Shown: positions 15,725 to 23,941, numbered from the stretch's first letter. The stretch is DNA of 33,363 bases from Cohaesibacteraceae bacterium (GCA_028281795.1 JANQJE010000153.1:1-33363), one strand, 5' to 3'. Numbers and translations are program-made. Notes: a model not told the origin generated them from the letters alone.

Positions 15725-16050
15725 GGACGATCCTTTGGCAGAATCACATGCTCGTCGGTGACGAGGAACGTCACGCTTTCCAGAAAGTTGTCGGTGTCCT
15801 TGGCGGCTATGTCGTTTTCCGGCGAGGCAAGGCCAGCCACCATGGATGCGCGGTCATCGAAGTAGATCTCGGCGGAGCCGTGGTAGGGCGCTTCGGGCAT
15901 GTCGCCCGGATCGCCTGCAATGTTGATGCGATAGCCGCGCATGCCAGGAATGGCGGCGGCGAGGGGAGCATGAACGTCCACCCAATAGTCGGCAAAGGCC
16001 TCATGGGTGAGGTCCGGCCGTCGGCGCACAAGGGCGACGAGTTTGATCAT
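15721..16050 (-). CDS. EthD-domain (dimeric alpha/beta barrel) small protein
   Basis: This is a 109-residue protein of the EthD/dimeric alpha-beta barrel type. MIKLVALVRRRPDLTHEAF begins the first strand and helix, followed by DYWVDVHAPLAA with the conserved HAP motif and a central GMRGYRIN strand. The role of such proteins is often unclear; in sugar operons they can be mutarotase-like or accessory to dehydrogenases. It is the promoter-proximal gene of the minus-strand operon. The ATG at 16050 follows GGGAGGAAGC, an excellent Shine-Dalgarno; an in-frame ATG at 16077 lies upstream of that site and is rejected. The LacI-type operator lies 55-72 bases upstream. Confidence 0.82.
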   Translation of the reverse strand: MIKLVALVRRRPDLTHEAFADYWVDVHAPLAAAIPGMRGYRINIAGDPGDMPEAPYHGSAEIYFDDRASMVAGLASPENDIAAKDTDNFLESVTFLVTDEHVILPKDRP

Positions 16051-16104
16051 GCTTCCTCCCGTTTTCTTATTGACCATAGTTCACGATGAATCCGCGCAAG
16101 CGTC

Positions 16105-16122
16105 AATACAAACCTTTGTATT
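16105..16122 (-). promoter_or_regulatory. Putative LacI-type operator between the minus-strand catabolic operon and the lacI-family gene
   Basis: The plus strand reads AATACAAACCTTTGTATT, a 7-bp perfect inverted repeat with a 4-bp spacer, the same arms and spacer length as the site at 1238-1255. On the minus strand it runs into TTGACG (16106-16101), a good -35 hexamer, with a weak TGAACT about 17 bases further as a -10 candidate. On the plus strand TTGCCG (16124-16129) and TATGAG (16148-16153), 18 bases apart, could serve the lacI gene. The site can therefore repress the catabolic operon and perhaps the regulator itself. Confidence 0.78.
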
Positions 16123-16242
16123 TTTGCCGGACAGGGTGCAAAGTCGGTATGAGGGAGGGTATTCAAAGCATGATGCAAAGGGTTGTTTGTGCACGCAGGA
16201 GGCGGATCTGACGTGGTGGTTTCCGGTTATGGCGCGTAGTTC

Positions 16243-17262
16243 ATGAACACGCGCGTTGGGTTGAAACATATTGCCGAGCATCTCGGTCTGGACGTGTCGA
16301 CGGTATCGCGTGCATTGCGGTCCGACCCGCGCGTGAAGCCCGAGACATCCAGTACGATCCGTGAAGCGGCGGAGCGTATGGGCTACCGGCCCAATGCCAT
16401 GGCGCGCGCCTTGAAGGGTGGCACGACCAACCGCGTGGCCGTTCTTCTTTCACCGCCTCAGCAGCGTTTCGCGTCGCCGATCTTTCTGGAACTGCTCTCC
16501 ACGCTTGACCAGCGGCTGCGCGGGACGGGGCGCAGTCTGGCCGTTTTCGCCGCGCAGGAACGCAGCGAAGAACCGGAGATCGTGCGCGCCATCGTTGAAG
16601 ACAGGCTGGCCGATGGCATCGTCCTTGGCCGGACGCGGCTTGAGGATCCACGCGTTGCGTATCTGATGGAGACCGGCTTTCCATTTGTTACCTTCGGACG
16701 TACCGAATGGGAGCAGGATCATTCCTGGATCGAGATCGACTATGCGCATGCCGGTGAACTGGCCGTCGAAGCGCTCAGTCTTGCCCAACCGAATGCGCTT
16801 CATGTTCTTTCTGCTCCGGAAGGTCTGCGCTTTGCCGATCAGTATGTGATCGGCGCAAAGTCCGCTGCGTTGCGGTGCGGGCTGGGCAATGTCGTGATCC
16901 ACAGGATCGAGATGACCGAAGCGATGGGTGAAGAGGTGGCCATGGGGCTGCTGGAAAAAAACGGACGGCAAGCGCTTGCCTGCATTCAGGATTCGCTGGC
17001 GTTTGGCGTCTACCGTGCGGCCGCGAAGCTTGGGCTTGCGCTTGGCAAAGATGCGGCGGTCTTCGGCGGTCAGAACTTCCCCGGCTCAGAGCATACAGCC
17101 CCGCCGCTTTCGACCTTTTCCACGGAGGACAGCCGGGTGGCCCGTCTGCTGAGCGATGTGATGTTGCAACGGCTTGACGGGCCCAAAGATCAGCAGGCGT
17201 TTACCCATCAGGTGATCGAGCCGCGCGCGCTCTTGCGCGGCTCGCATCTGATGGATGATTAG
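16243..17262 (+). CDS. LacI-family transcriptional regulator
   Basis: This 339-residue repressor has an N-terminal LacI helix-turn-helix (GLKHIAEHLGLDVSTVSRAL, about residues 6-25) and a hinge region ending near RPNAMARALKGG. The periplasmic-binding-protein-like effector domain follows: VAVLLSPPQQRFASPIF at its start, DGIVLGRTR at mid-length, and FGGQNFPGSEHTAPPLSTF near the C-terminus. It is divergent from the nine-gene catabolic operon. The palindrome at 16105-16122 lies in the shared intergenic region, and a matching one lies before the 1324-6714 operon. It is therefore the best candidate for the regulator of both. The inducer is unknown. The gene ends only five bases from the stop of the convergent thiamine-uptake operon, with a hairpin (17218-17243) in its last codons. 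Confidence 0.92.
   Translation: MNTRVGLKHIAEHLGLDVSTVSRALRSDPRVKPETSSTIREAAERMGYRPNAMARALKGGTTNRVAVLLSPPQQRFASPIFLELLSTLDQRLRGTGRSLAVFAAQERSEEPEIVRAIVEDRLADGIVLGRTRLEDPRVAYLMETGFPFVTFGRTEWEQDHSWIEIDYAHAGELAVEALSLAQPNALHVLSAPEGLRFADQYVIGAKSAALRCGLGNVVIHRIEMTEAMGEEVAMGLLEKNGRQALACIQDSLAFGVYRAAAKLGLALGKDAAVFGGQNFPGSEHTAPPLSTFSTEDSRVARLLSDVMLQRLDGPKDQQAFTHQVIEPRALLRGSHLMDD
17218..17243. repeat. Inverted repeat (hairpin) within the 3' end of the lacI-family gene
   Basis: GAGCCGCGC at 17218-17226 is perfectly complementary to GCGCGGCTC at 17235-17243, with an 8-nt loop. It lies inside the last codons of the lacI-family gene and just beyond the 3' end of the convergent ThiY-type gene. No T-run follows, so any role in ending transcription from either side is only a possibility. 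Confidence 0.4.
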
Positions 17263-17267
17263 CCGCC

Positions 17268-18275
17268 CTACCGGCTGGCTTCCTGCGCCAGGAGGTCGTT
17301 GGTGTACCAGGCCGAGACGTCCGGCATTGCCTGTAGCGGGCGACCAGTTTCATCGTTGAGAATGCGGGCTTCGAACAGGAAGCCGGTGATGTTTTCAAAC
17401 ATCTCCTCATCGATCAGCCCGACAGGTTCGTCTGGGTCGCTGAGATAGCCGCCGTCCACCAGAGCCTGCATCGAGGCACGCACCAGATCCGGATTGGAGA
17501 GCATGCCTGCCGTTTCCCCGATCAGTATCTCTGCGGCTTCTTCCGGATTGCTTTCCGCGAAAGCGTAACCGCGTTGAGCGGCCTGGACGAAGGCGCGGGC
17601 CGTCTCTTCATTGTCGGCCAGCCAGCTTTCATTGACGCCAAGAAAGGTCGTGTGCTGGTCGGGCACACCATAGTCGGCATAGCGGAAGGCGCGTTGGGGC
17701 CGGTTCAGCAGAACGGAGTTGACCCCTTCCCAGGTGCTCACCTCCAGCGTGAAATCGACCGTGCCGTTGGCGAGCGCTTCGTAGGCCGATGTACCGAGCG
17801 TCACGGTGTCAAAGACGCCTTCGCCGCCATCGTTTGCGATGATAGTCGAGATCAGGGCTTCCTCCCATGCGCTGCCGAAACCTGCGTATGTCATGCCGTC
17901 CAGATCGGCGGGCCGCTGGATGTCTTCACGCTCGCCGTTGAATACCAGGCGGCCCGTTTCATGCTGCACAACCGCCAGCACGACTTTCATGTCGGCCCCG
18001 GTTGCACGCTGGCTGTGAAAGCCGACAGCGCTCAAAATACCGAACTCGGCCACACCGCTGGCGACGAGCGTTCCGGAGGATGTATCGGTGTAAGGCAGAA
18101 TGTCCACCGCAAGCCCAGCTTCCTCAAACCAACCTTTGGCCTGTGCCACGTACAGGCCGACATGGTTGGTGTTGGGCGTCCAGTCGAGTGCGACGCTGAG
18201 CGGTTCTTGCGCGGCTGCGGGTAATGAGAGGGGAAGGCTTGCAAGCAGAAGAGCGCCAACAACAAGATTTTTCAT
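17268..18275 (-). CDS. thiY: ABC transporter substrate-binding protein for thiamine pyrimidine (NMT1/THI5-like, ThiY type)
   Basis: This 335-residue binding protein has a Sec signal peptide (MKNLVVGALLLASLPLSLPA, cleavage after AAAQ). The mature protein opens with LSVALDWTPNTNHVGLYVAQ, the characteristic NMT1/THI5 start whose Trp-Thr-Pro-Asn section lies in the ligand site of pyrimidine-binding members. GVAEFGILSAVGFHSQRATG and a helical C-terminal domain follow. Known ThiY proteins bind N-formyl-4-amino-5-aminomethyl-2-methylpyrimidine, a thiamine degradation product; hydroxymethylpyrimidine is the alternative. The ATG at 18275 has GGAGAC upstream and starts one base after the ATPase stop. 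The reading frame is open further upstream but overlaps the ATPase gene. It is the last gene of the TPP-riboswitch operon. Confidence 0.88.
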   Translation of the reverse strand: MKNLVVGALLLASLPLSLPAAAQEPLSVALDWTPNTNHVGLYVAQAKGWFEEAGLAVDILPYTDTSSGTLVASGVAEFGILSAVGFHSQRATGADMKVVLAVVQHETGRLVFNGEREDIQRPADLDGMTYAGFGSAWEEALISTIIANDGGEGVFDTVTLGTSAYEALANGTVDFTLEVSTWEGVNSVLLNRPQRAFRYADYGVPDQHTTFLGVNESWLADNEETARAFVQAAQRGYAFAESNPEEAAEILIGETAGMLSNPDLVRASMQALVDGGYLSDPDEPVGLIDEEMFENITGFLFEARILNDETGRPLQAMPDVSAWYTNDLLAQEASR

Positions 18276-18276
18276 A

Positions 18277-19026
18277 TCAGTCTCCGGTTTGGGCGAGCAG
18301 GGTTTGCAGGATCTCCGCTTCCAGCCCGACGAGGTCGGCATCGGCGTCTGGCTGAAAGCGGGGACGGGGGTGGGGCAGGAGGAATTCGGCGATGACCCGC
18401 GCCGGTTTGCGCGAGAGCACATAGATGCGGTCGGACAGGGCAACCGCTTCGCGGACATCATGGGTGATGAGTAGGGTGGTCCAGCGAGCCGCCCGCCACC
18501 GGGCCTCAAGCCAACGCTGCATGCCGACGCGTGTCAGGGCGTCCAGCGCGCCGAAGGGTTCATCGAGCAATTGGACTGGCCGGTCTTGGACAACTGTCCG
18601 CAGCAAAGCGGCGCGCTGGCGCATACCGCCGGAAAGTTGGGCGGGATAATGCTGCGCGTAGCCCTTAAGGCCGAACTCACCAAGCAGCGGCAGCACTTTC
18701 GCGCGTGCGGCCGTTCTGGAAACGCCCTGTACCTCCAGACCCAGCGTCAGATTGTCGAGTACCCGGCGCCAGGGCATCAGTGCATCGCGTTGCGGCATGA
18801 ATGCGAAAGGCGTCATACCGTCGTCCAGAGGTGCACCATCCAAAAGGATCGTGCCACGGTCGGCGACCAGATCGCCTGTCATGAGCCGGAAAAGAGTCGA
18901 TTTTCCCGCTCCTGAAGGGCCGAGAAGCGAAACGAACTCACCGGTTCCAAGGTTCAGGTTCACACGGTCGAGTACCGGTGTGCCGTCGAGCGCGACACAG
19001 ATATCGGTGAGTTTCAGCGCACTCAT
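18277..19026 (-). CDS. thiZ: ABC transporter ATP-binding protein, thiamine-pyrimidine uptake (ThiZ type)
   Basis: This 249-residue ATPase of the nitrate/taurine/pyrimidine subfamily has Walker A LGPSGAGKSTLFRLM near residue 37, a Q-loop FMPQRDALMPWRRV near 80, signature LSGGMRQRAALLRTV near 127, and Walker B QLLDEPFGALDALTR near 148, then an H-loop LLITHDVREAVAL. The start ATG at 19026 is preceded by CGGAGGCTCAAC, a good ribosome site, and overlaps the permease stop (ATGA). A longer in-frame start at 19062 lies inside the permease gene and is rejected. The ThiZ name rests on its operon partners and the TPP riboswitch, since the ATPase alone does not show substrate. Confidence 0.88.
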   Translation of the reverse strand: MSALKLTDICVALDGTPVLDRVNLNLGTGEFVSLLGPSGAGKSTLFRLMTGDLVADRGTILLDGAPLDDGMTPFAFMPQRDALMPWRRVLDNLTLGLEVQGVSRTAARAKVLPLLGEFGLKGYAQHYPAQLSGGMRQRAALLRTVVQDRPVQLLDEPFGALDALTRVGMQRWLEARWRAARWTTLLITHDVREAVALSDRIYVLSRKPARVIAEFLLPHPRPRFQPDADADLVGLEAEILQTLLAQTGD

Positions 19027-19823
19027 GTTGAGCCTCCGGAGCGGGCTCCTGCCTCGCGCCAACGCAGCATGATCGTCTGAAGAATGGCGGTGGCGGCAAA
19101 AAGGGTGAGTGTCAGCAAAGAACTGATAACCACCGCAGCCAGCATAAGGTCCGGCCGGAAGCTGTTTTTCGCGTTGAGGATAACGATGCCAAGACCCGCA
19201 CGGGCGCCGACATATTCTGCGAATATGGCCGCGACGACCGCATATGTGATGGAGATGCGCAGCCCGGCGAAGAAGTAGGGCAGGGCAGAGGGCAGCCGTG
19301 CCCGGACAAAGATCGTTTTGCGTGACGCCCCCATCGAGCGCAGGAGCGCCTCGATGTCGCGATCGGTCGAGGCGTAGCCGTCAACCAGGGCCACCAGCAT
19401 CGGAAAGAAGGTAACCAGCGCCACAAGCAGGATTTTCGGGGTCAGTTCGAAGCCGAACCAGAGCACCACCAGCGGTGCGATGGCGACCAGCGGCAGAGTC
19501 TGGCTGATGACGAAAATGGGGAAAAGCGCCCGGCGCAACCGCGGCAGAAAATCGATGACAATCGAAAAGGTGAAGGCGACCAGCATGGAGCAGGAGAAGC
19601 CGATCAGCGTCGCCTGCAGTGTTGGCAGTGTGTTTTGCCAAAGCAGCGCGCGATGCAGGATCATCTGATCGATCACGCGCGAGGGTGCCGGCAGCACCAG
19701 CGCCGAGATGCCCGATAGGCGGACATAGGCCTCCCAGACGGCAAAGGCGGCAAGGACGCTGAGCAGGGCGGGCAGGGCTGTCTGGACCCTTGCCCCCGCG
19801 CTGTGGGGCCGGTCGATACGCAT
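19023..19823 (-). CDS. thiX: ABC transporter permease, thiamine-pyrimidine uptake (ThiX type)
   Basis: This 266-residue inner-membrane permease belongs to the BPD_transp_1 family. An N-terminal helix (LLSVLAAFAVWEAYVRL) is followed by a typical ALVLPAPSRVIDQM loop and five further hydrophobic segments. The cytoplasmic coupling motif is LLRSMGASRKTIFVRARLP near residues 165-185, the EAA-like loop of SsuC/TauC/ThiX permeases. The gene starts five bases after the YkoF-like gene and overlaps the ATPase start. Assignment to pyrimidine uptake comes from the riboswitch, the YkoF-like protein and the NMT1-type binding protein in the same operon. Confidence 0.88.
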   Translation of the reverse strand: MRIDRPHSAGARVQTALPALLSVLAAFAVWEAYVRLSGISALVLPAPSRVIDQMILHRALLWQNTLPTLQATLIGFSCSMLVAFTFSIVIDFLPRLRRALFPIFVISQTLPLVAIAPLVVLWFGFELTPKILLVALVTFFPMLVALVDGYASTDRDIEALLRSMGASRKTIFVRARLPSALPYFFAGLRISITYAVVAAIFAEYVGARAGLGIVILNAKNSFRPDLMLAAVVISSLLTLTLFAATAILQTIMLRWREAGARSGGST

Positions 19824-19828
19824 AAGAC

Positions 19829-20437
19829 TTAGTGCGTCGACGGGCTGTTGGCGGAGACCGTCAGGTCCATCGTGACATGGCCGTTGGGCGGCCCGAACCG
19901 GCAGAACGCTTCCTGCAGCGTCGCGAAAACTGGTCCGGCATCGCCGATCAGGCGCGTGCAGAAATTCTTCGAGCGGTCGAACGTTCCGCTCTCCTTCAGA
20001 AAGCCGATGCAGCCCATGATTTCGGCCATGTGATCGCCCGATCCCATGACGTAGAGCGAGAATTGCGCCCGAGCGATTTCGCCTGTGGCGTCGGTACCCT
20101 GGACAGCGGCCAGCGCTTCGCTTTGCCTGGTTTCCAGTGGGGTGGTGTTCTGCGCCAGTGCATCGGTCTGGCAGATTGGATCGTCCGGCTCGCCGGGACA
20201 GCCGCGCGACAGGGTGACCCGCAAGACGCAGTGATGGCGTTTGGCGGCGGCGGCGACATAGAGATCGCGCAAGGCCGGCAACAGGACTTCAGGCGGTCCG
20301 ACCATCAGGGTCGACATGTCGTCGGTTTCGATGCGCAGACGGTCTCGCCAGGGATCGAGCGCCGACAGGGATGAAAGAATGACATCCACGAACCCATCGG
20401 TCATGGGGTACAGAGACACTTGAGCGCCGACGAACAT
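19829..20437 (-). CDS. ykoF: YkoF-like thiamine/hydroxymethylpyrimidine-binding protein
   Basis: This 202-residue protein has two copies of the YkoF-type ferredoxin-like domain. The first starts at MFVGAQVSLYPMTDGFVDVIL and the second at RAQFSLYVMGSGDHMAEIMGCI, with matching (A)Q(F/V)SLY openings. YkoF binds thiamine or its pyrimidine and is found with thiamine-uptake ABC genes. No signal peptide is present, so it is cytoplasmic. The ATG at 20437 follows AAGGAGGACGATC, a near-perfect ribosome site that is also the 3' edge of the TPP riboswitch. The longer open frame to 20545 runs through the riboswitch and is not coding. It is the first gene of the riboswitch-controlled operon. Confidence 0.88.
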   Translation of the reverse strand: MFVGAQVSLYPMTDGFVDVILSSLSALDPWRDRLRIETDDMSTLMVGPPEVLLPALRDLYVAAAAKRHHCVLRVTLSRGCPGEPDDPICQTDALAQNTTPLETRQSEALAAVQGTDATGEIARAQFSLYVMGSGDHMAEIMGCIGFLKESGTFDRSKNFCTRLIGDAGPVFATLQEAFCRFGPPNGHVTMDLTVSANSPSTH

Positions 20438-20443
20438 GATCGT

Positions 20444-20537
20444 CCTCCTTGCTACGCTGGCATTACCCAGATCAGCTTTGAGGGTCCGAGGGCATGCGCC
20501 CTGCATCTCAGCCGCGGCTCTACGCGGCACCCCTGTG
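20444..20537 (-). promoter_or_regulatory. TPP riboswitch (THI box) controlling the ykoF-thiXZY operon
   Basis: Read on the minus strand, the conserved TPP-aptamer blocks appear in the right order: AGGGGTGCC (20534-20526), GGCTGAGATG with the invariant CTGAGAT at 20511-20505, an optional P3 hairpin AGGGC-gcat-GCCCT, ACCCT, and GATCTGGGTAATGCCAGCG (20473-20455), ending in TAGCAAGGAGG. The last block contains the Shine-Dalgarno (20450-20444) of the YkoF-like gene. Ligand binding therefore probably blocks ribosome access directly. No T-run terminator is seen after the aptamer. Confidence 0.93.
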
Positions 20538-20605
20538 GTGATCACAAAACATCAGGTTTGAGAACTTAACGCAAGGGCATTTTCGCCGCAGGCGATGGCC
20601 TTACC

Positions 20606-23600
20606 TCAGTGGAAATCGCGCGATTTGGGGATGATCCGCACATCGCGCGGATGACGATGGCGGCTTGGAACCTTCGCATCTTTCACCAGACCGCCTTTCA
20701 CGCTGTCCGCACGTGACAGCACAGGCCGTATGACTTCGTCAGCGCGGGCAAGGCTTTGCGGTGCCGTATGGAGCGTGGAGAGCGTGGCCAGATCATCGGT
20801 GCGGTCGTAAAGCGAGGTTGCCATCAAGTGGATGACGCCTTCCTTGCTCTTTTGCACATGACCCATCACCAGCATCAGCTTGGAGCCCATCACCTCGCGG
20901 CGGAACCGTTCGAACCGGCGTGCCCAGACGACCACATTCACGATGCCGGTTTCATCTTCCAGCGTGATGAAGATGGCGTTGCCCTTGCCCGGCCGCTGAC
21001 GGATAAGCACGACACCCGCTGTTTTCACCCAATAGCCGTCGCGGGTGTCAGCCACTTCCTGACAGGTCAGAACCTTCTGCGCCCTCAAGGTCGGCCGCAA
21101 CAGCGCCATGGGGTGAGCTTTCAGAGAAAGCCGCACGGTCTGGTAGTCGGCGACCACATGTTCAGCCAACGCCATGGCGGGCAGGTTGGCATCGGGTTCG
21201 GTGCTGAGTTCGTGCTGGCTGGCCGCCTCGAACAAAGGCAGCGGGATGTCGTCGGGAAGGCGGCGCACCGCCCATAGTGCTTCCCGGCGATCCATGCCGG
21301 TGGAGCGGAACGCATCGGCCTCGGACAGAAGCTTCAGCGCCCGATGCGGCAGGCGGGCGCAGCGCCAGAGATCCTCGACGTCCTCATAGGGCCGGGCGCG
21401 TGCGTCCACCAACTGTTCGGCCCACTCTTCATGGAAACCATCGACCTGACGGAAGCCAAGTCTGAGTGCCAGACTTCCATCTTCGGAGCGCTCCAGCGTG
21501 TTGTCCCAGGCGCTATGATTGATGTCGACGGCACGGGCTTCAACGCCGTTCTCCTGCGCATCGCGCACGATCTGGGCAGGAGCATAAAATCCCATGGGCT
21601 GGGCGTTCAAAAGCCCGCAGGCGAAGACGGCCGGGTGGTGGTGTTTGATCCAGGAGGAGATGTAGACCAGCTTGGCGAAGGAGGCGGCGTGGCTTTCAGG
21701 AAAACCATACTCGCCAAAGCCCTTGATCTGGTTGAAACAGCGCTCGGCAAAGTCGCGTTCATAGCCGCGTCGCACCATGCCTTCGACCATCATCTTCTCG
21801 AATTTATGGATCGTGCCCATGTGGCGGAAAGTAGCCATGGCGCGGCGTAGACCGTTGGCTTGTTCGGGGGTGAACTCGGCGGCGACCATGGCGATTTTCA
21901 TCGCCTGTTCCTGGAACAGCGGGACGCCCAGCGTGCGGCCGAGAACCCCTCGTAGTTCATTCTGATCGTGCGGCTGTGCGGGCGAAGGAAAGACAACCTC
22001 TTCTTCGCCGTTGCGCCGGCGCAGATAGGGGTGGACCATGTCCCCCTGGATCGGGCCGGGGCGCACGATGGCGACCTGAATGACGAGATCGTAGAATTCT
22101 TTGGGTTTCAGGCGCGGCAGCATGTTGATCTGTGCCCGGCTTTCCACCTGAAACACGCCGATGGATTCGCCGCGTTGAAGCATGGCGTAGACGTCTTCAT
22201 CGCCGTCTTCGATATCGGGCATGTCGAGCTTCAAGTCTTCATGATCGTCCAGAAGCGTCAGGCATTTGCGGATGCAGGTAAGCATGCCGAGCGCCAGCAC
22301 ATCGACTTTCATCAGGCCGAGCGCGTCGATATCGTCCTTGTCCCACTCGATGAAGGTACGGTCGTCCATCGCCGCATTGCCGATCGGAACCAGTTCGTCG
22401 AGCCGGTCGCGCGTGAGCACGAACCCGCCGACATGCTGGGAAAGGTGGCGTGGGAAACCCATGATCTGATGTGCCAGATCGAGCACGCGGTGGATGACGG
22501 GATTGTCCGGATCGAGCCCGGCTTCTCGGATGTGTTTGGCTTCCACCTCGCGGCCAAAGGACCCCCACACCGTGCCGGCCATGCGGGCCGTCACATCTTC
22601 GGTGAGGCCGAGAACCTTGCCGACCTCACGCAGGGCGCTGCGCGGGCGGTAGCTGATCACAGTGGCGGCGATACCGGCTCGCTCGCGGCCATAGCGTTCG
22701 TAGATGTGCTGGATGATTTCTTCGCGCCGTTCATGCTCGAAATCGACATCGATATCGGGCGGCTCCTTGCGTTCCGATGAAATGAAGCGCGCGAACAGGA
22801 GGTCATGCTCGGCCGGATCGACGGCGGTGATGCCGAGGACGTAGCAGACGGCGGAGTTGGCTGCCGAACCGCGGCCCTGGCACAAAATGCCCTTGTCGTG
22901 GGCAACCCGTACGATCTCGTGAATGGTGAGGAAATAGGGCGCGTAGTCGAGCTGTTCGATGAGAGCGAGTTCGTCCTTTAGCAGGCGCTTCACCTTCTCC
23001 GGGACGCCGGTGTGATAGTAGCGGTAGGGCGCATGGCGCCAGACCAGTTCCTCCAGCCAGGCCTGCGCCGTCTTGCCAGGAGGGATCGGTTCGTCGGGAT
23101 AGGTGTAGGCAAGCTGGTCGAGGGTGAAGTCTATGCGCGCGAGAAAGCTGTCCGTTTCAGTCAGAGCTTGCGGCGCATCACGGAACAGCCGGGCCATCTC
23201 CTTTGGTGATTTCAGATGGCGTTCGGCGTTGGCTTCCAGCCGTTTGCCGGCGTTCTCCAGCGTGCAGCCCTCGCGGATGCAGGTCACTACATCCTGCAAG
23301 GAGCGCTGACCGGGCTGGTGGTAGAGCACATCGTTGGTGGCCAGAAGCGGCACGTTGGTGCGTTCGCTGATGGCGATAAGACCGGCAAGACGGCGGCGAT
23401 CATCACCGGCATAACGCATGCTGGCGCCCAGCCAGACGGCCCCAGATGCTGTTTTCTGCAATTTCTGCAGAACAGCGTCGAGCATGGTGGTGTTCAGGGT
23501 ACTTGCCGGAGGTGGCATGACGATCAGAAGCAGCCCTCGCACATGGCGTAAAAGGTCATCGAGCGTGAGGATGCAGTCACCCTTTTCAGCGTGCTTTTTG

Positions 23601-23941
23601 CCATGCGTCAGTAGGCGGCAGAGCCGCCCCCAGCCCTCCCTGTTTTCCGGGTAGGCTAGAATATCCGGCGTGCCGTCGGCAAAGACGAGCCGTGCCCCCA
23701 CCACAAGCTGAAAGGCCTGTGCCATGGCGCGCGTTTCGTCGTCTTCATCTTCGCGAAGATCCTTCAGCGCGCGGTAAGCCCGCGCGACGCCTGAGACGCT
23801 GTTGTGGTCTGCGATGCCGATGCCCGTATGACCGAGTGCAAGAGCCTGGACGACCAGATCGCCAGGGTGTGAGGCACCGCGCAGGAACGAGAAATTGGTC
23901 GTCACCGCCAGATCGGCATAGTTGGGCGCGGACGTGTTCAT
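20606..23941 (-). CDS. dnaE2: Error-prone DNA polymerase III alpha-type subunit DnaE2
   Basis: This 1111-residue C-family polymerase acts with ImuA and ImuB in SOS mutagenesis. The N-terminal PHP domain begins with LAVTTNFSFLRGASHPGDLV and GIGIADHNSVSGV. The palm has PPDIDVDFEHERREE with catalytic Asp396 and Asp398, plus GRGSAANSAVCYVLG at 357-370. A helix-hairpin-helix section is followed by an OB fold (GIVNVVVWARRFERFRREV) and the C-terminal stretch PSRHRHPRDVRIIPKSRDFH found in DnaE2. Length and these motifs separate it from replicative DnaE1. The start ATG shares its A with the ImuB stop (TGATG), so it is coupled to the SOS-controlled imuA-imuB genes. Confidence 0.95.
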   Translation of the reverse strand: MNTSAPNYADLAVTTNFSFLRGASHPGDLVVQALALGHTGIGIADHNSVSGVARAYRALKDLREDEDDETRAMAQAFQLVVGARLVFADGTPDILAYPENREGWGRLCRLLTHGKKHAEKGDCILTLDDLLRHVRGLLLIVMPPPASTLNTTMLDAVLQKLQKTASGAVWLGASMRYAGDDRRRLAGLIAISERTNVPLLATNDVLYHQPGQRSLQDVVTCIREGCTLENAGKRLEANAERHLKSPKEMARLFRDAPQALTETDSFLARIDFTLDQLAYTYPDEPIPPGKTAQAWLEELVWRHAPYRYYHTGVPEKVKRLLKDELALIEQLDYAPYFLTIHEIVRVAHDKGILCQGRGSAANSAVCYVLGITAVDPAEHDLLFARFISSERKEPPDIDVDFEHERREEIIQHIYERYGRERAGIAATVISYRPRSALREVGKVLGLTEDVTARMAGTVWGSFGREVEAKHIREAGLDPDNPVIHRVLDLAHQIMGFPRHLSQHVGGFVLTRDRLDELVPIGNAAMDDRTFIEWDKDDIDALGLMKVDVLALGMLTCIRKCLTLLDDHEDLKLDMPDIEDGDEDVYAMLQRGESIGVFQVESRAQINMLPRLKPKEFYDLVIQVAIVRPGPIQGDMVHPYLRRRNGEEEVVFPSPAQPHDQNELRGVLGRTLGVPLFQEQAMKIAMVAAEFTPEQANGLRRAMATFRHMGTIHKFEKMMVEGMVRRGYERDFAERCFNQIKGFGEYGFPESHAASFAKLVYISSWIKHHHPAVFACGLLNAQPMGFYAPAQIVRDAQENGVEARAVDINHSAWDNTLERSEDGSLALRLGFRQVDGFHEEWAEQLVDARARPYEDVEDLWRCARLPHRALKLLSEADAFRSTGMDRREALWAVRRLPDDIPLPLFEAASQHELSTEPDANLPAMALAEHVVADYQTVRLSLKAHPMALLRPTLRAQKVLTCQEVADTRDGYWVKTAGVVLIRQRPGKGNAIFITLEDETGIVNVVVWARRFERFRREVMGSKLMLVMGHVQKSKEGVIHLMATSLYDRTDDLATLSTLHTAPQSLARADEVIRPVLSRADSVKGGLVKDAKVPSRHRHPRDVRIIPKSRDFH

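Noticed and set aside
20438-20545. N-terminal extension of the YkoF-like protein
   Set aside because: The extension is translated TPP riboswitch; the AAGGAGG site and ATG 20437 mark the true start.
21968-22780. Open frame opposite dnaE2
   Set aside because: The composition follows the antisense of DnaE2; it has no ribosome site and no domain.
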